From assembly GCA_937900045.1 (NCBI GenBank), contig CALCEB010000055.1, forward strand, positions 1 through 45,877: a DNA stretch of 45,877 nucleotides, given 5' to 3'. The notes under the pieces were generated by a model. It was not told the origin of the DNA. It was given only the letters and a program-made list of their open reading frames with translations, and ran no database searches. The translations under genes and the position numbers were made by a program. Below, one piece after another: positions 32,901 to 41,634 of this stretch. The DNA comes from an uncultured Acidobacteriota bacterium (lineage in GTDB: Bacteria; Acidobacteriota; Terriglobia; UBA7540). Within the stretch, counting starts at the first letter, position 1. Each line of letters opens with the position of its first letter.

Positions 32901-33278
32901 CTGAGAGAGGAATTGGATGTTCGAGGCGGCTTGTCCCTCATTCGGTTCAAACATGATGGGAAGCCTCAAGAGATCGGCATTGGCCTTTGACCGGGCGGCA
33001 GGATCTGCCTTCAGGCTCCTGCGATTCAATACACCGGAAGCGGTGAGGAAACCCCGGTGGAGGCGGGAGGAGTCCTTATCCGAAACCCCACCGGCCTTTT
33101 GGCCTGGGACCCGGAGTTCGGAGTTGCGAGGCGAGGGGGCCGTCCCACGAAGGTGATGTGACACGAGACCGCTCCAGAGCAACGCCAATCCCAGACCGAG
33201 GCAAGCGGATATCCAAAGCGCCCGCCTTAAAGTCTTTCCGATGCCGCCAATAAGCAGTTTGTTCCTACTCATTCTCAT
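29955..33278 (-). CDS. Large secreted SBBP beta-propeller protein with Hydin/Ig-like domains
   Basis: 1107 residues. A signal-anchor segment (ISACLGLGLALLWSGLV) comes first. Residues about 95-345 form an N-terminal domain with the usual opening FEPNEGQAASNIQFLSQDRG. Seven SBBP propeller blades follow, each marked by YSTYLGG or FSTYLGG. After these come an ASPM-SPD-2-Hydin-like domain (VKFSSQVVTTTSSAQTVTLT), a further Ig-like domain (VTAGRQAQYTVTVSPISGFN), two hydrophobic helices and a 30-residue tail. The protein is probably surface-exposed; adhesion or glycan binding has been suggested for the family, without firm proof. It stands alone with its own upstream region of about 200 bp, in which I see no clear motif. 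Confidence 0.88.
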   Translation of the reverse strand: MRMSRNKLLIGGIGKTLRRALWISACLGLGLALLWSGLVSHHLRGTAPSPRNSELRVPGQKAGGVSDKDSSRLHRGFLTASGVLNRRSLKADPAARSKANADLLRLPIMFEPNEGQAASNIQFLSQDRGFTLLLEREGAVLALPDPSAPAFFGKLRASADSSPAIRKAAPRTIQEAPSVLRMELVGENRAAQVSGEQQLPGRSNYFIGANPRHWRTHVPQFARVRYRNVYPGVDLVYFGNPGQLEYDFVVAPGANPGKIRWSFERVAATAHDPELRIDPQGNLIVQMKGNQLEFHKPVVYQPSTANPSNLEAGDKASLAMSGAKVLSGRYRVGRNNQVSFAWDAYDKTKPLVIDPTLSYSTYLGGTSNDQADDVVLDSSGNIYIVGTTDSANFPLQNAYQSTCTSCVTNTPDAFITELSADGSKLVFSTFLGGSAEDDGNGIALDTAGNIYVDGRTFSSDFPVSSNAFQPICSSCSTGLPDVYAAELPPGGASLTYSTYLGGTGEDDAFGIAVDSSGDAYIVGRTNSSNFPTQSPYQSTLKGSFNIFVTEFKPLGAGLVYSTYLGGLNQDYGFAIAVDSKGNAYITGQTTSNAFPTTAGAYQTSFGGNQNAFVTKLKPSGAGLAYSTYLGGTGQDSGRAIAVDAAGNAYIVGSTSSTNFPVLNAPQPNFGGGPSNGFITKLNPLGSALVYSTYLGGSGTDIAGSIALDKGNRAYIAGETSSTNFPTVNPLAGQSKYSGNTDAFVTKLSPGGCAFAFSTYLGGISQDIGNGIAVTPAGNPVIVGETTSNNFPVTSNAFQPKNAGNADVFISSLTGLAGPVDCFSPAVVKFSSQVVTTTSSAQTVTLTNDGENPLSISSIGTSAEFTETNTCIGSGSTTGTVQPGSNCTISLTFTPVGPGNQLGALTVTDNGPNSPHTIGMTGTGQDFAFTANPPSVTVTAGRQAQYTVTVSPISGFNQSVALTCAGAPPDSTCTLNPKSVTLDGISAQTVTLAVATTARSGGAFPDTNPRVPPSFFRWKFELAGMIFLAILMLLFTAEARRRAPGAARRALRTGALLFAVLTLMLLFWSSCGGNGTLPTGTPAGNFGIAVTGTDGTLSHTVQLGLKVN

Positions 33279-33482
33279 TGAATTCCTCCGTTTGGTCCAC
33301 AGGCCCGAGGGCTTGGCGGATCACACCCGCAAGCGTTCCCCTTCTTGGCTCCGATGCTCCTTGACAATTTCGGGAGCTCTTATCCATTAGGACAAAGGGC
33401 GTCCTCCGTTCATGCGACCACAATATTATTCTACACTGCATGGGGGGACGAAGTTTCGCCTAGCCGGTGGTCTTCACGCTTC

Positions 33483-34115
33483 CTATCCTTTAATCGACAG
33501 AATTTCGCGTCGTCCTGAGCGCGTGAGGAAGATTTTAACATTTCCTCCCGGCGCAAGCTTCTCTATTTCGCGGTTGGAGATGGGGGGGTAGGGGAAGGTT
33601 CTTTTCTGGTCTTGCTCGACGTGGACCTGGGTTTGGGACTGCAGCCACCACCGCCGGCCGACGCCTGATTTCAAGTTGGGCTCGCGGAGAATCGAAAAAA
33701 CCACTCCCAGAGGTTGCAAAAACGAAAAAAGCTTTTCCGTGACTGGAAGACGGGCCGATTCCGGCAGAAGATCCAGCAAATTCCAGGACAGGATGGCGGA
33801 GAGCGACCCGGATGGAACATCGGGAAAATAAGAAATGAAGTCTGCGGTTTTGAAGACGGGAATCTTCTGGGTCCGATCCCAGAGCTTGGCCTCGGCATCG
33901 AGGCTTACGGAAAGCAAATCGGCTACGAATAGCTTAGCCTTCCGGTCAAGGAGAATATTGAGGGTGGTGGGTGAAATGGCGCTACAGTCGAGAATGTGGG
34001 GTTGCGTCACCTCGCGCAAGTGCTGCCAGAGCCACGAAAGCCCCTGGCTTGCCGCTATCACCGGAGGGCTCGGAGCCAGCCCCGCGGAGGTCTCCTGGCC
34101 CGAACCGCGCATCAT
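33483..34115 (-). CDS. Possible class I methyltransferase-like protein
   Basis: 210 residues. The pattern LREVTQPHILDCSAISPTTL, then KAKLFVADLL and GSLSAILSWNLLDLLPESA, followed by FSFLQPLGVVFSIL, resembles the strand order of a class I methyltransferase. The glycine-rich SAM loop is missing (ILDCSAIS instead of a DxGxGxG), so the protein may not be catalytic. It is the gene after bactofilin on the same strand, separated by a REP element. A link to bactofilin is possible; I base it only on position. Confidence 0.6.
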   Translation of the reverse strand: MMRGSGQETSAGLAPSPPVIAASQGLSWLWQHLREVTQPHILDCSAISPTTLNILLDRKAKLFVADLLSVSLDAEAKLWDRTQKIPVFKTADFISYFPDVPSGSLSAILSWNLLDLLPESARLPVTEKLFSFLQPLGVVFSILREPNLKSGVGRRWWLQSQTQVHVEQDQKRTFPYPPISNREIEKLAPGGNVKIFLTRSGRREILSIKG

Positions 34116-34159
34116 GGCTTAACGGCCCCCCTGCTTTGTTGCAGCGTCCCATAGCAATT

Positions 34160-34264
34160 TATACGTGAGGACATAAGTCGGCGACGGGCTTTTGCTGTAG
34201 CGCCGCTCGGAGCCTGCCCTGACAGGGAGCGGCGAAATGCGCCGGTCATAGACCGGCGCTACAG
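34160..34264. repeat. Composite REP element, CTGTAGCG family
   Basis: Core 34195-34264: CTGTAGCGCCGCTCGGAGCCTGCCCTGACAGGGAGCGGCG followed by CGCCGGTCATAGACCGGCGCTACAG. The upstream arm acataagtcggcgacg matches the 25.15-kb copy. It separates bactofilin from the gene after it. Confidence 0.8.
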
Positions 34265-34327
34265 GACGGAGCGCGACCGTCAAGACCCGGAGGGGAAATG
34301 GCTTGAGCCGGAATCCCGAGGGCGGGC

Positions 34328-34885
34328 TCAGGCACTCAGCGAGGCCGCGGACCTGGACGTTGCCTTGATGTCATCGCGCTGAATTTCAATACTGCCTTTG
34401 AAGTAGGCTCCCTCTTCAATCGCCACCCCTGCGGAGAGAAGGTCGCCCACCACGTGGCCCGTCTTGCGAATCTCAATCTTATCCTTAGCGGAAATCTTCC
34501 CTTCCACCACGCCGCCCACAACCACCTGCCGGGCTGTGATGTCCGCCTTTACTTTTCCGTGCTGGCCCACGGAAAGGGTATGATCCTTGAGGTTGATCGA
34601 TCCGTCAAATTGGCCGTCGATCACCAGGTCTTCATCCGCGCTCAACTCGCCGCGCAAGACCACTGAACCTCCAAGGAGCGTCTGGTGGGCGCTGGATGAG
34701 CTGGTATTGGGGGACTTCATTAAGTTTTCATTCATCGGGTTTTCCGTTCGAGGAGATGAGGTCTCGGGGACGGCCGCCGGGATGGGTTCGGCCATTTCGA
34801 TTCGAACCGGTGGATGCAAGGGCGGTGAAGGCGCCCGCGGCCTTTGGGGTTCGGTCGATGTTTGGCCCTTCTTTTCCCACCACAT
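34328..34885 (-). CDS. Bactofilin
   Basis: 185 residues from ATG 34885; an alternative start at 34945 would add 20. After a Pro-rich variable N-terminus of about 65 residues, the bactofilin beta-helix is clear (ELSADEDLVIDGQFDGSINL; TLSVGQHGKVKADITARQVV; VEGKISAKDKIEIRKTGHVV). Bactofilins polymerise without nucleotide and shape the cell or position envelope enzymes. The gene lies at the head of a possible two-gene unit. No clear ribosome binding site was seen at 34885. Confidence 0.9.
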   Translation of the reverse strand: MWWEKKGQTSTEPQRPRAPSPPLHPPVRIEMAEPIPAAVPETSSPRTENPMNENLMKSPNTSSSSAHQTLLGGSVVLRGELSADEDLVIDGQFDGSINLKDHTLSVGQHGKVKADITARQVVVGGVVEGKISAKDKIEIRKTGHVVGDLLSAGVAIEEGAYFKGSIEIQRDDIKATSRSAASLSA

Positions 34886-35009
34886 TTTGCAACGATCCCC
34901 GTGGCGGCCGCGCTGGATTTGGCATGCAAGGGTGCGGCCTGCCAAAGCATCTTAGCTCGCCCTTGGCTGAAGTGCAAATGTTTCCGTAAGAGTTAACACG
35001 ATTTTTTTA

Positions 35010-35151
35010 CTATACACAAGGTCGTGAGTCTGCGGCGCTCCAAAACTGTAGCGCCGGTCTGTGACCGGCGACGGCCGCCGCTCCCTGTCAGGGCAAGCTC
35101 CGAGCGGCGCTACAGCGAATGACCGTTGCCGGCTTGTGGCGTCGTGTATAG
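35010..35151. mobile_element. Composite REP element with CTATACAC ends (142 bp)
   Basis: Ends CTATACAC (35010-35017) and GTGTATAG (35144-35151) are perfect inverted repeats. The core 35046-35115 is CTGTAGCGCCGGTCTGTGACCGGCG plus the second arm ending GCGCTACAG. This copy shows best the outer ends of the CTGTAGCG family. Confidence 0.75.
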
Positions 35152-35375
35152 AAAATCAGGACGATCCCACGCCGCCGGACCTCGATTTGAATCTGCAATA
35201 GTACGTTTTTCGGCGCACCCTGAAGGTTGATAGCAAAGGACATTCCGGCTTTGTCCGCAACCGCTCTGCTGCTCCGTCCCTGGCCCGTGGGTGGGGGTTC
35301 GGTGGACTTCGTGGCAATTAAGCGGCAGGAAACCGGGAACTTTTGGGTCACGGTTAGCGGCTTGCTTAAGGACAT
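35088..35375 (-). pseudogene. Possible PilZ-like fragment truncated by a REP element
   Basis: The frame starts at 35375 and reads about 75 residues (TVTQKFPVSCRLIATKSTEP; SSRAVADKAGMSFAINLQG) that weakly resemble the start of a PilZ-type domain. It then enters the REP element and ends on repeat-encoded residues. The junction coincides with the end of the element (35151). It may be a broken gene or a spurious frame. Confidence 0.35.
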
Positions 35376-35608
35376 GGCAGGCTCTCTTTAGGGGCATAGC
35401 GAAATTCCCAAGACGAGCGTAGCACACACGAATGCCATAAGGGAGACAGATGAGACAAGTGAGACAGAAAATTTCAGGCCATTATTTTCAAAAGGTTACA
35501 AGCGCAATTTGGGGTTGGGCGAGCCCCGAAATCCCCAAGATCGGGGTCAACACTACCGGGCTCAATGATCTTTGCGATCAAACCCCCTACCAGCCCTCCG
35601 GCGTCGCG

Positions 35609-38224
35609 CTATTCGTGCCGCAGCGCCACCATCGGGTCGATTTTTGCCGCACGCCGCGCGGGAATGTAGCAAGCCAGCAGTGCCACACTGCTCAGCACCA
35701 GAGAGACTACAATAAACGTCAGCGGGTCGGTGGGCCGGACACCGTAAAGCAAGCTGGAGATTAAACGGGTCAGAGCAAGAGCTGCAGCCAGCCCAACTGC
35801 CAGGCCGATGATAACGTGCTTTAATCCGTTTCGCACAACGAGCACTAAGATATCCCGGCGCTGTGCCCCCAGCGCCATGCGAATACCGATTTCGTGTCTG
35901 GTCTGGCTCACCGAATAAGCTACTACGCCGTAGATGCCCACGGCGGCCAGCACCAGGGCCAGCGCGCCGAAGAATCCGAAAAGAAGCGTGTTGAATCGCT
36001 CGCGCGCCACCGATGCGGATGCCAACTGCTCCATGCTTTGCACGTCGTACACCGGCACGTTCTTATCCAAAGACGCTACGATCTTCCGCACCATCGGTGT
36101 GAGGCGGAGGGACGCACTGGAGGTTCTCACCACAATGGAAGGCTCGAAACCGCGGAATTGACCGAAGGGAATGTAATACTGGGGTCGAAAATCTTCCGCC
36201 ACGCCCATTTCTTTAGTGTTGTTTACGACGCCGACAATCTCACGCCATGGAGGCTGGTCCGCCATCGAAAAGATGGGCCTGATGCGCTTGCCAACCGGGT
36301 GCTGATTCGGGAAAAACGCACGTGCGAACGCCTTATCCACAATGACAACTTGCGGAGACCTCATATCGTCGCGGGCAGTGAAATCCCGTCCCTCTCTTAG
36401 ACCGATGCCCAGAGCCTGAAAGTAACCGAGGCTGACCACGTGCACGCGAGCGACAGGAAAGTAGCCGGGTGGGAACGAACGCCCTTCGATGTCAAAGCCC
36501 GATGTGGGATCACCGCTAAAAGGAAGCGGCCAGGCACCGACCGCTGCCTTCACGCCGGGCGCGCTGCGCAGCCGTGAGAGCAATTCGTTATAAAAACTTA
36601 CCGTCTGATCCACAGTATAGGGCGGAGTTGGAAGAGCGAAATCCAAGGTCAGCAGGTGGCGAGGATTGAATCCCGGGTCCGCCCGCATCAACTGGAGGTA
36701 ACTTGCGATCAAGAGCCCAGCGCCCGTGAGCAGCACCAGCGCCAAGGCGGTCTCAGCCGTGATCAACGCACCTCGAAAGCGGCGATGGCGGCTGCCTTCC
36801 GAGGAAGTTTGCCCCGCTTCTTTAAGAGACCCTACCAGATTGGTCCTTGAGCTCTCCAGAGCGGGTAGAAGCCCGAAGAGGAGGCCGGTGACGATGGAGA
36901 GCACCAGGGCAAACGCGAGGACATGGCGGTCCACTCCCACTTCTGCAGCTCGCGGAATGGCGCGAGGGACTATTGCGATGAGCGCCCGAGTGGACATGTC
37001 AGCCAGAGCCACTCCGCAAAGGCCTCCCAGCAACGAGAGCAAAATGCTTTCGGTTAAGAGCTGTCGGATCAACCGCTCGCGGCCCGCGCCAAGCGCCGAC
37101 CGTACTGCGATCTCTTTCCGCCGGACGACGTTCCGGGCTAGCGACAAGTTGGCGAGGTTCACACAAGCGATCAGGAGCACACCGGCGACAACTCCAAGCA
37201 GAATAAAGAGAGGCAGACGAGCAGTCCCCACGATTCTGTCGAGTTCCGGCACCACCCGGATTGTTGTGCGGCGAGCGTTGCTCGCGGGGTATTGCTGGGC
37301 GAGCCGGCGGGCGATCACATTCATATCCGCCCGAGCCTGGACAAGAGTCACACTAGGCTTAAGGCGGGCTATGACGCTGAGCCAACTGTAGCCGCGCTCC
37401 TCCTTCGGATTCCTGGTGTCTATCGCGCAGGTAGTCCAGAGGTCTCCCTGGAAAGTGGGCGGGAATCGAAACCCGGCCGGCATCACACCGATCACGGTGA
37501 AGCTCTGTCGGTTGAGGGTGACACCGCTGCCTGCGATAGAAGGGTCGGAATGAAACTCCTCCCGCCATAGGGCATTGCTGAGAAGCGTTACGCGCGCACC
37601 AGCCTTCTCATCCTGTGGCTCGAAGCCGCGGCCGAGGATGGGCTTGACTTGAAGCACCGGGAGCAGGCCCGAGGAGACGACGGTGCCCTGCAGGTGGCGG
37701 GGCTCGCCATGACCGGTGAGAGTAAAATCCTGGACTCGGTAACTCGCTATGCTGCTAAAAACGTCGTTTTGCGTGCGCCAATCAAAAAAGTCGGGGTACG
37801 ACGTAGGGCTTCCAAATTGTTCGCCGTGCTCCTGGACTGAGACTAACCGGGTAGGCTCGGGATATGGCAACGGGCGCAGCAAAATGCCGTTCACCACACT
37901 GAAAATCGCCGTGTTCGCGCCGATGCCGAGGGCCAGTGTTATGACTGCGACGGCGGTGAAGCCTGAACTCCTGCGAAGCTGCCGCAGGCCGTAACGAAGG
38001 TCTTGAATGAGGCTTTCGAGCCAGCTCCATCCCCACATCTCGCGCGTGACCTCTTTGACCAAAGTCGCGTTGCCGAACTCGCGCCGCGCATTCGCCTCGG
38101 CTTCGGCCGGGTCTTCGCCTTGCTCGATGCGCTCGCGGATGGCCATCGCCAGATGGGAGCGAATCTCTTCGTCCAGCTCTTGCTCGCGCTGCCTTCTTCG
38201 TCTGAACCATGCCAGCAATTTCAT
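35609..38224 (-). CDS. ADOP-type ABC permease (duplicated MacB/FtsX)
   Basis: 871 residues. The N-terminal 60 residues (EQELDEEIRSHLAMAIRERI) are the ADOP-specific cytoplasmic helix. Two copies of a MacB-type periplasmic domain plus FtsX helices follow, with four-helix sets near residues 85, 340-480 and 740-850 (SSGFTAVAVITLALGIGANT; FFGALALVLAAVGIYGVVAY). The C-terminus PARRAAKIDPMVALRHE is typical. These permeases are very numerous in Acidobacteriota, usually lack an adjacent ATPase and may act in antibiotic export or envelope stress. padR overlaps its start by 4 bp. Confidence 0.93.
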   Translation of the reverse strand: MKLLAWFRRRRQREQELDEEIRSHLAMAIRERIEQGEDPAEAEANARREFGNATLVKEVTREMWGWSWLESLIQDLRYGLRQLRRSSGFTAVAVITLALGIGANTAIFSVVNGILLRPLPYPEPTRLVSVQEHGEQFGSPTSYPDFFDWRTQNDVFSSIASYRVQDFTLTGHGEPRHLQGTVVSSGLLPVLQVKPILGRGFEPQDEKAGARVTLLSNALWREEFHSDPSIAGSGVTLNRQSFTVIGVMPAGFRFPPTFQGDLWTTCAIDTRNPKEERGYSWLSVIARLKPSVTLVQARADMNVIARRLAQQYPASNARRTTIRVVPELDRIVGTARLPLFILLGVVAGVLLIACVNLANLSLARNVVRRKEIAVRSALGAGRERLIRQLLTESILLSLLGGLCGVALADMSTRALIAIVPRAIPRAAEVGVDRHVLAFALVLSIVTGLLFGLLPALESSRTNLVGSLKEAGQTSSEGSRHRRFRGALITAETALALVLLTGAGLLIASYLQLMRADPGFNPRHLLTLDFALPTPPYTVDQTVSFYNELLSRLRSAPGVKAAVGAWPLPFSGDPTSGFDIEGRSFPPGYFPVARVHVVSLGYFQALGIGLREGRDFTARDDMRSPQVVIVDKAFARAFFPNQHPVGKRIRPIFSMADQPPWREIVGVVNNTKEMGVAEDFRPQYYIPFGQFRGFEPSIVVRTSSASLRLTPMVRKIVASLDKNVPVYDVQSMEQLASASVARERFNTLLFGFFGALALVLAAVGIYGVVAYSVSQTRHEIGIRMALGAQRRDILVLVVRNGLKHVIIGLAVGLAAALALTRLISSLLYGVRPTDPLTFIVVSLVLSSVALLACYIPARRAAKIDPMVALRHE

Positions 38225-38586
38225 GATTCAACCTCCGCCGGCTTCATCACCGCCTTCACCGCCTGTACAAATTCTTCCCAACGCGATTCTTCGCTCACCA
38301 GATGCTTGCGGCCGCTCGCCGTTAGCCGGTAATACTTCGCCCGCTGCTTGTTTTCACTCAACCCCCACTCGGGCGCGATCCACCCTTGCTTTTCCAGGCG
38401 GTGCAAGGCGGGGTATAGAGATCCGGTTTCGACGGTCAAAACGTCACGGGAATTAGCCCGAATCGTTTGGCTGATGCCGTAGCCGTGGCGCCGCCCCCAT
38501 TGGAGCGTCCGCAGGATCAGCATGTCCAGCGTGCCTTGGAGCAATTCAATCCGGTTCTGGTAGCGGGTCTTCTTTGGTCTATGCAT
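38221..38586 (-). CDS. PadR-family transcriptional regulator
   Basis: 121 residues. The PadR winged helix is complete (LLQGTLDMLILRTLQWGRRH; GSLYPALHRLEKQGWIAPEW; RAKYYRLTASGRKHL). Such regulators repress adjacent transporter genes and are released by small molecules. The stop overlaps the start of the ADOP permease in ATGA, so the two are coupled, the standard arrangement in this phylum. It probably regulates its own operon. Confidence 0.94.
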   Translation of the reverse strand: MHRPKKTRYQNRIELLQGTLDMLILRTLQWGRRHGYGISQTIRANSRDVLTVETGSLYPALHRLEKQGWIAPEWGLSENKQRAKYYRLTASGRKHLVSEESRWEEFVQAVKAVMKPAEVES

Positions 38587-38636
38587 GTAGATAAGCTACT
38601 GCCATTGGCCGCAGCTTGTCAAGCGCAATTGTCAGC

Positions 38637-38794
38637 ATTATTTTGTCAGGTTGAATCAGGCGCCGTCAGGGCATGGCTTCAGCCATGCCAACTCCCAAGG
38701 CAAGGAGAGACGGCTTTAGCCGCTGAGGGCCTCAGGGGCTAAAGCCCGAATCTCTGGTCCATCGCCAACGGCATGGCTGAAGCCATGCCCTGAC
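38637..38794. mobile_element. MITE-like element with 130-bp palindromic core, copy 2
   Basis: The core 38665-38794 matches the copy at 27.56 kb base for base over most of its length, with the same GTCAGGGCATGGC ends. The left outer end attattttgtcaggttgaatcagg is present; the right outer end is missing. It lies in the padR upstream region and could affect its promoter. Confidence 0.75.
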
Positions 38795-38960
38795 GCGCCT
38801 GCCATCCCAGAAACATTTACGGTGCAGCTCCTATGTGAACAGTGTTGAGGTTAGGCAGGATTCAACAGGCGGGTTCGCCTGGTCTGGCACGGCGCTTTCG
38901 CCGTTACGTCAGCGGCGGTGACAGGCCGCCCCCATCAGGGCGAAATTCCGGGCTATCCGC

Positions 38961-39707
38961 TCATTCGCTTTGCGTGATTTCCTTGGAGAAGACTTCGTAG
39001 CCGGGATTGGGTGGAAACATCTTCGCCATCCATTGGAGGCGTTGGCGCAACTGAGGCAAGGGCAGATGATCCGGCCCAGTCTGGATTTGAACGTCATGCC
39101 AGAGGCCGTGCATATACTCGGCCAACGTGTTGACCAGGGACAAGTCGCGGTATTGATTGAACTTTTCGGGATTCTGGCGCCGTCCCACTCGCGCACTTAG
39201 AAAGGCATGTTTGGCCGCTAACGATTCCTTGTCCATCTCTCCGGGAACGTCCTGCTCAAGCTCCTTGCGCAGGAGTTGACTGAAAGACTCGTTCTCCTCG
39301 GCCTTCATGCGCGGACGCATCAGCTCAGCGACGCTGGCCAAAAATTCAAATCCGGTGTCGTGGGCGTCCAGTTCTCTGCAGGCAAGAAGAATATTCGTCC
39401 GGGATTCGGTTTCAATCCAGGCTACGGTATGAGCTTGTCCCCGCGGTTTTGAGAAACAAATAACGTCCCCGCTTTCCAGACAGGCGATGTAGGGTACCAG
39501 AAGTACGCGCAACGGATCGAGCCGCTCCGCGAGTTTGTCTGGGACTGCCTGCGCCGGTTCACGGACTGCCGTTCGCTCCTCAGAGGGACTCAGGGGCACG
39601 GCGGAATTCATCTCCCAGCCGTGGGCGAGGTGGGAAATAATCTTGAATTCCCTCCGGACATAGTCGGCGGCGGGAACATTTTCCTCGGTCAGCATGTGAG
39701 ACATCAT
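38961..39707 (-). CDS. Unknown soluble protein
   Basis: 248 residues, no family recognised. It is acidic and mostly helical in its second half (SFSQLLRKELEQDVPGEMDK; LVNTLAEYMHGLWHDVQIQT), with no signal peptide or membrane segment. A central stretch RVLLVPYIACLESGDVICFS may form strands. The ATG at 39707 is followed by further ATGs at codons 2 and 5; no good ribosome binding site separates them. The same-strand gene upstream (mtaB) ends 120 bp away. Confidence 0.65.
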   Translation of the reverse strand: MMSHMLTEENVPAADYVRREFKIISHLAHGWEMNSAVPLSPSEERTAVREPAQAVPDKLAERLDPLRVLLVPYIACLESGDVICFSKPRGQAHTVAWIETESRTNILLACRELDAHDTGFEFLASVAELMRPRMKAEENESFSQLLRKELEQDVPGEMDKESLAAKHAFLSARVGRRQNPEKFNQYRDLSLVNTLAEYMHGLWHDVQIQTGPDHLPLPQLRQRLQWMAKMFPPNPGYEVFSKEITQSE

Positions 39708-39830
39708 AATGGTTAATCCATTCCAACAGGAATCAGGCTATGGCGCCGCTACGGCCGCGAAAACGTACCACTACCATGGCGTCGAGCATTAGCCGGTAAG
39801 ACCTGGTTTATCTTTGGAAGTCACACCCGG

Positions 39831-41135
39831 TCATTGAATTTCTCCATAAAGGCCATCCTGGTTCATATGCAGGACGCGCAAATCTATCAACTGATTCGGC
39901 CGGAAATTCGTGGCTGGAATCGAGACGTTCAGATAGTTCGTGGTCAAAGCCAGGCAGGCGCTGGCTGAAGTTTCCTGCAAAGTGACGGCGCTCAGGACTT
40001 CGTCTACCTGCCGTCCCATGAAAGCCCGGCGCCGGCTTGCGGACAAGGCTCGAAGCTCCTCTGCCCGGGCACGCGCCGTGGTCTTTTCCACTTGGGCGGG
40101 CCGCTCTGCCGCTGCGGTCAAGGGGCGCGGCGAATAAGGGAAAATGTGGAGGTAGGTCATGGGCAGCGATTCAATGAATCGGGCGCTCTCCTCGTGATCT
40201 GCCGAAGTCTCGCCGGGGAAGCCTACCATCACGTCCGCCCCGATCGCACAGTTGGGAATCGATTCGTAGATAGCCAGAATCCTTTCCGCATACTGCGCGG
40301 CCCAGTAACGCCGGTTCATTAACCGTAGGATGCGGTCACATCCGCTTTGTAAAGGCACGTGGAAGTGGCGCGCCAGGCGCGGTTCGCGCGCCGCCAGGCG
40401 AATCAGCTCCGGCGAAACATCCATTGGCTCGATGGAGCTGATGCGGATGCGCGGAATTTGCGTTTCCGCCAGAATCCGCTCCAAAATTCCAAGAAAATTG
40501 ATGGAGCGGCCCAGATCCTTCCCGTAACTTCCCAGGTTGATACCGGAAAGAACAATCTCCTTGAAACCTTGCCGGCAGAGGCTGCGTACCTCGTCGATGA
40601 CGCCGTCCGGCGCAAGGCTGCGGCTGGGTCCGCGAACCGATGGGATCACGCAGAAAGCGCAACGGGCGTTGCAGCCATCCTGAATCTTGAGGGTGGGCCG
40701 GGTGCGATCATCCGCGAAGGCCGGCACGAAATGGAATTCCGGCGCGATCTGATCCACCAGAATAGCACCCGGCGCGCCAGTTGCGCTTGAAGCACGACTT
40801 GCACGCGCCAACATCTCTGGAATCTTATGTTTGTGTGAGTTGCCCACCACCCAGGCCACGCCTTCTATCTTCGCAATTTCTTCCGGCGCCCGCTGTGCGT
40901 AACAACCCGTCACCATGATTTGACACTGAGGGTTGGCGCGATGAATGCGTCGAACCACTTGGCGGACTTCGGAATCCGCCGTCTGAGTGACCGTGCAGGT
41001 ATTCAAGATCGCCACGTCACACTCGGCAGGATCGCGTGACTCGATGAGGCCGGCGGTGCGAAGCTGATTTTTAAGTCCGGCACCATCCGCCTGGCTGGCA
41101 CGGCATCCGAAGTTGATGAGAAAGAAGTTTGTCAT
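39831..41135 (-). CDS. mtaB: tRNA t6A37 methylthiotransferase, MtaB type
   Basis: 434 residues. It adds a methylthio group to t6A37 of tRNAs reading ANN codons, using radical SAM chemistry. The N-terminal UPF0004 domain has its three cluster cysteines: Cys11 (FGCRAS), Cys47 (NTCTVT) and Cys78 (TGCYAQR). The radical SAM cluster is Cys155, Cys159 and Cys162 in DGCNARCAFCVIPSVRGPSR. A TRAM-like region forms the C-terminus. MtaB rather than MiaB is favoured by the DGCNARCAFC form and the moderate length. Confidence 0.92.
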   Translation of the reverse strand: MTNFFLINFGCRASQADGAGLKNQLRTAGLIESRDPAECDVAILNTCTVTQTADSEVRQVVRRIHRANPQCQIMVTGCYAQRAPEEIAKIEGVAWVVGNSHKHKIPEMLARASRASSATGAPGAILVDQIAPEFHFVPAFADDRTRPTLKIQDGCNARCAFCVIPSVRGPSRSLAPDGVIDEVRSLCRQGFKEIVLSGINLGSYGKDLGRSINFLGILERILAETQIPRIRISSIEPMDVSPELIRLAAREPRLARHFHVPLQSGCDRILRLMNRRYWAAQYAERILAIYESIPNCAIGADVMVGFPGETSADHEESARFIESLPMTYLHIFPYSPRPLTAAAERPAQVEKTTARARAEELRALSASRRRAFMGRQVDEVLSAVTLQETSASACLALTTNYLNVSIPATNFRPNQLIDLRVLHMNQDGLYGEIQ

Positions 41136-41261
41136 CGTTTTCTGTTGGTATCAGTTTAACCGACTGCCGTGGCCGCCGCCAGACTCAATGCCGTCCGGTG
41201 TGGGCTACACCCAAATTCTTGTCTCTGGCGGTTACGCTCCAATACTGTCAAACTTGGGGGT

Positions 41262-41546
41262 ATGCAAAAGCGCATCAGGAATTCAAAGAGATCGAAAAAG
41301 TCCACGGACGCATACCAGTCGGATCGACAACTTATGGAGGGATCCACGAGAGAAGCTGCGTCCCCACCTCTGATGTTTCCTGACCCAAATCAAGTTTCTC
41401 GGTTTATGGCCGAAATGGGAAGGAGAGGGGGAAGAATAGGCGGTAAGAGACGACTTGAAACTCTCACGCCGGAGCGCCGGCGCGAGATTGCGCTCAAAGC
41501 GGCGCGGGCACGGTGGGCCAGAAAGGGCGGGGGCAGCAACTTATAG
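41262..41546 (+). CDS. Small basic protein with GGRIGGKRR motif
   Basis: 94 residues from ATG 41262 with GGGGG upstream; an internal start is possible. The C-terminal part (RFMAEMGRRGGRIGGKRRLE, TLTPERRREIALKAARARWA) is a pattern found in short basic proteins of many soil bacteria, possibly binding nucleic acid, but with no established function. The first 40 residues are less conserved in character. Confidence 0.6.
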   Translation: MQKRIRNSKRSKKSTDAYQSDRQLMEGSTREAASPPLMFPDPNQVSRFMAEMGRRGGRIGGKRRLETLTPERRREIALKAARARWARKGGGSNL

Positions 41547-41580
41547 CGTATAAACATACTTTGGATACACGATACAGCAG

Positions 41581-41610
41581 TTGACAAGAGTAAAACGTAA
41601 CTGCTATTCT
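41581..41610 (+). promoter_or_regulatory. Strong housekeeping-type promoter
   Basis: A consensus TTGACA (41581-41586), an 18-bp spacer and TATTCT (41605-41610) upstream of the small gene starting at 41635. This is the best -35 match in the parts of the window I examined. Confidence 0.65.
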
Positions 41611-41634
41611 ACCTATGGACGAAGGGGAATAAGC

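Noticed and set aside
38909..39196. Second minus-strand frame within the unknown gene at 38.96-39.71 kb
   Set aside because: Fully overlapped by a longer frame with more even amino-acid use; treated as a shadow.
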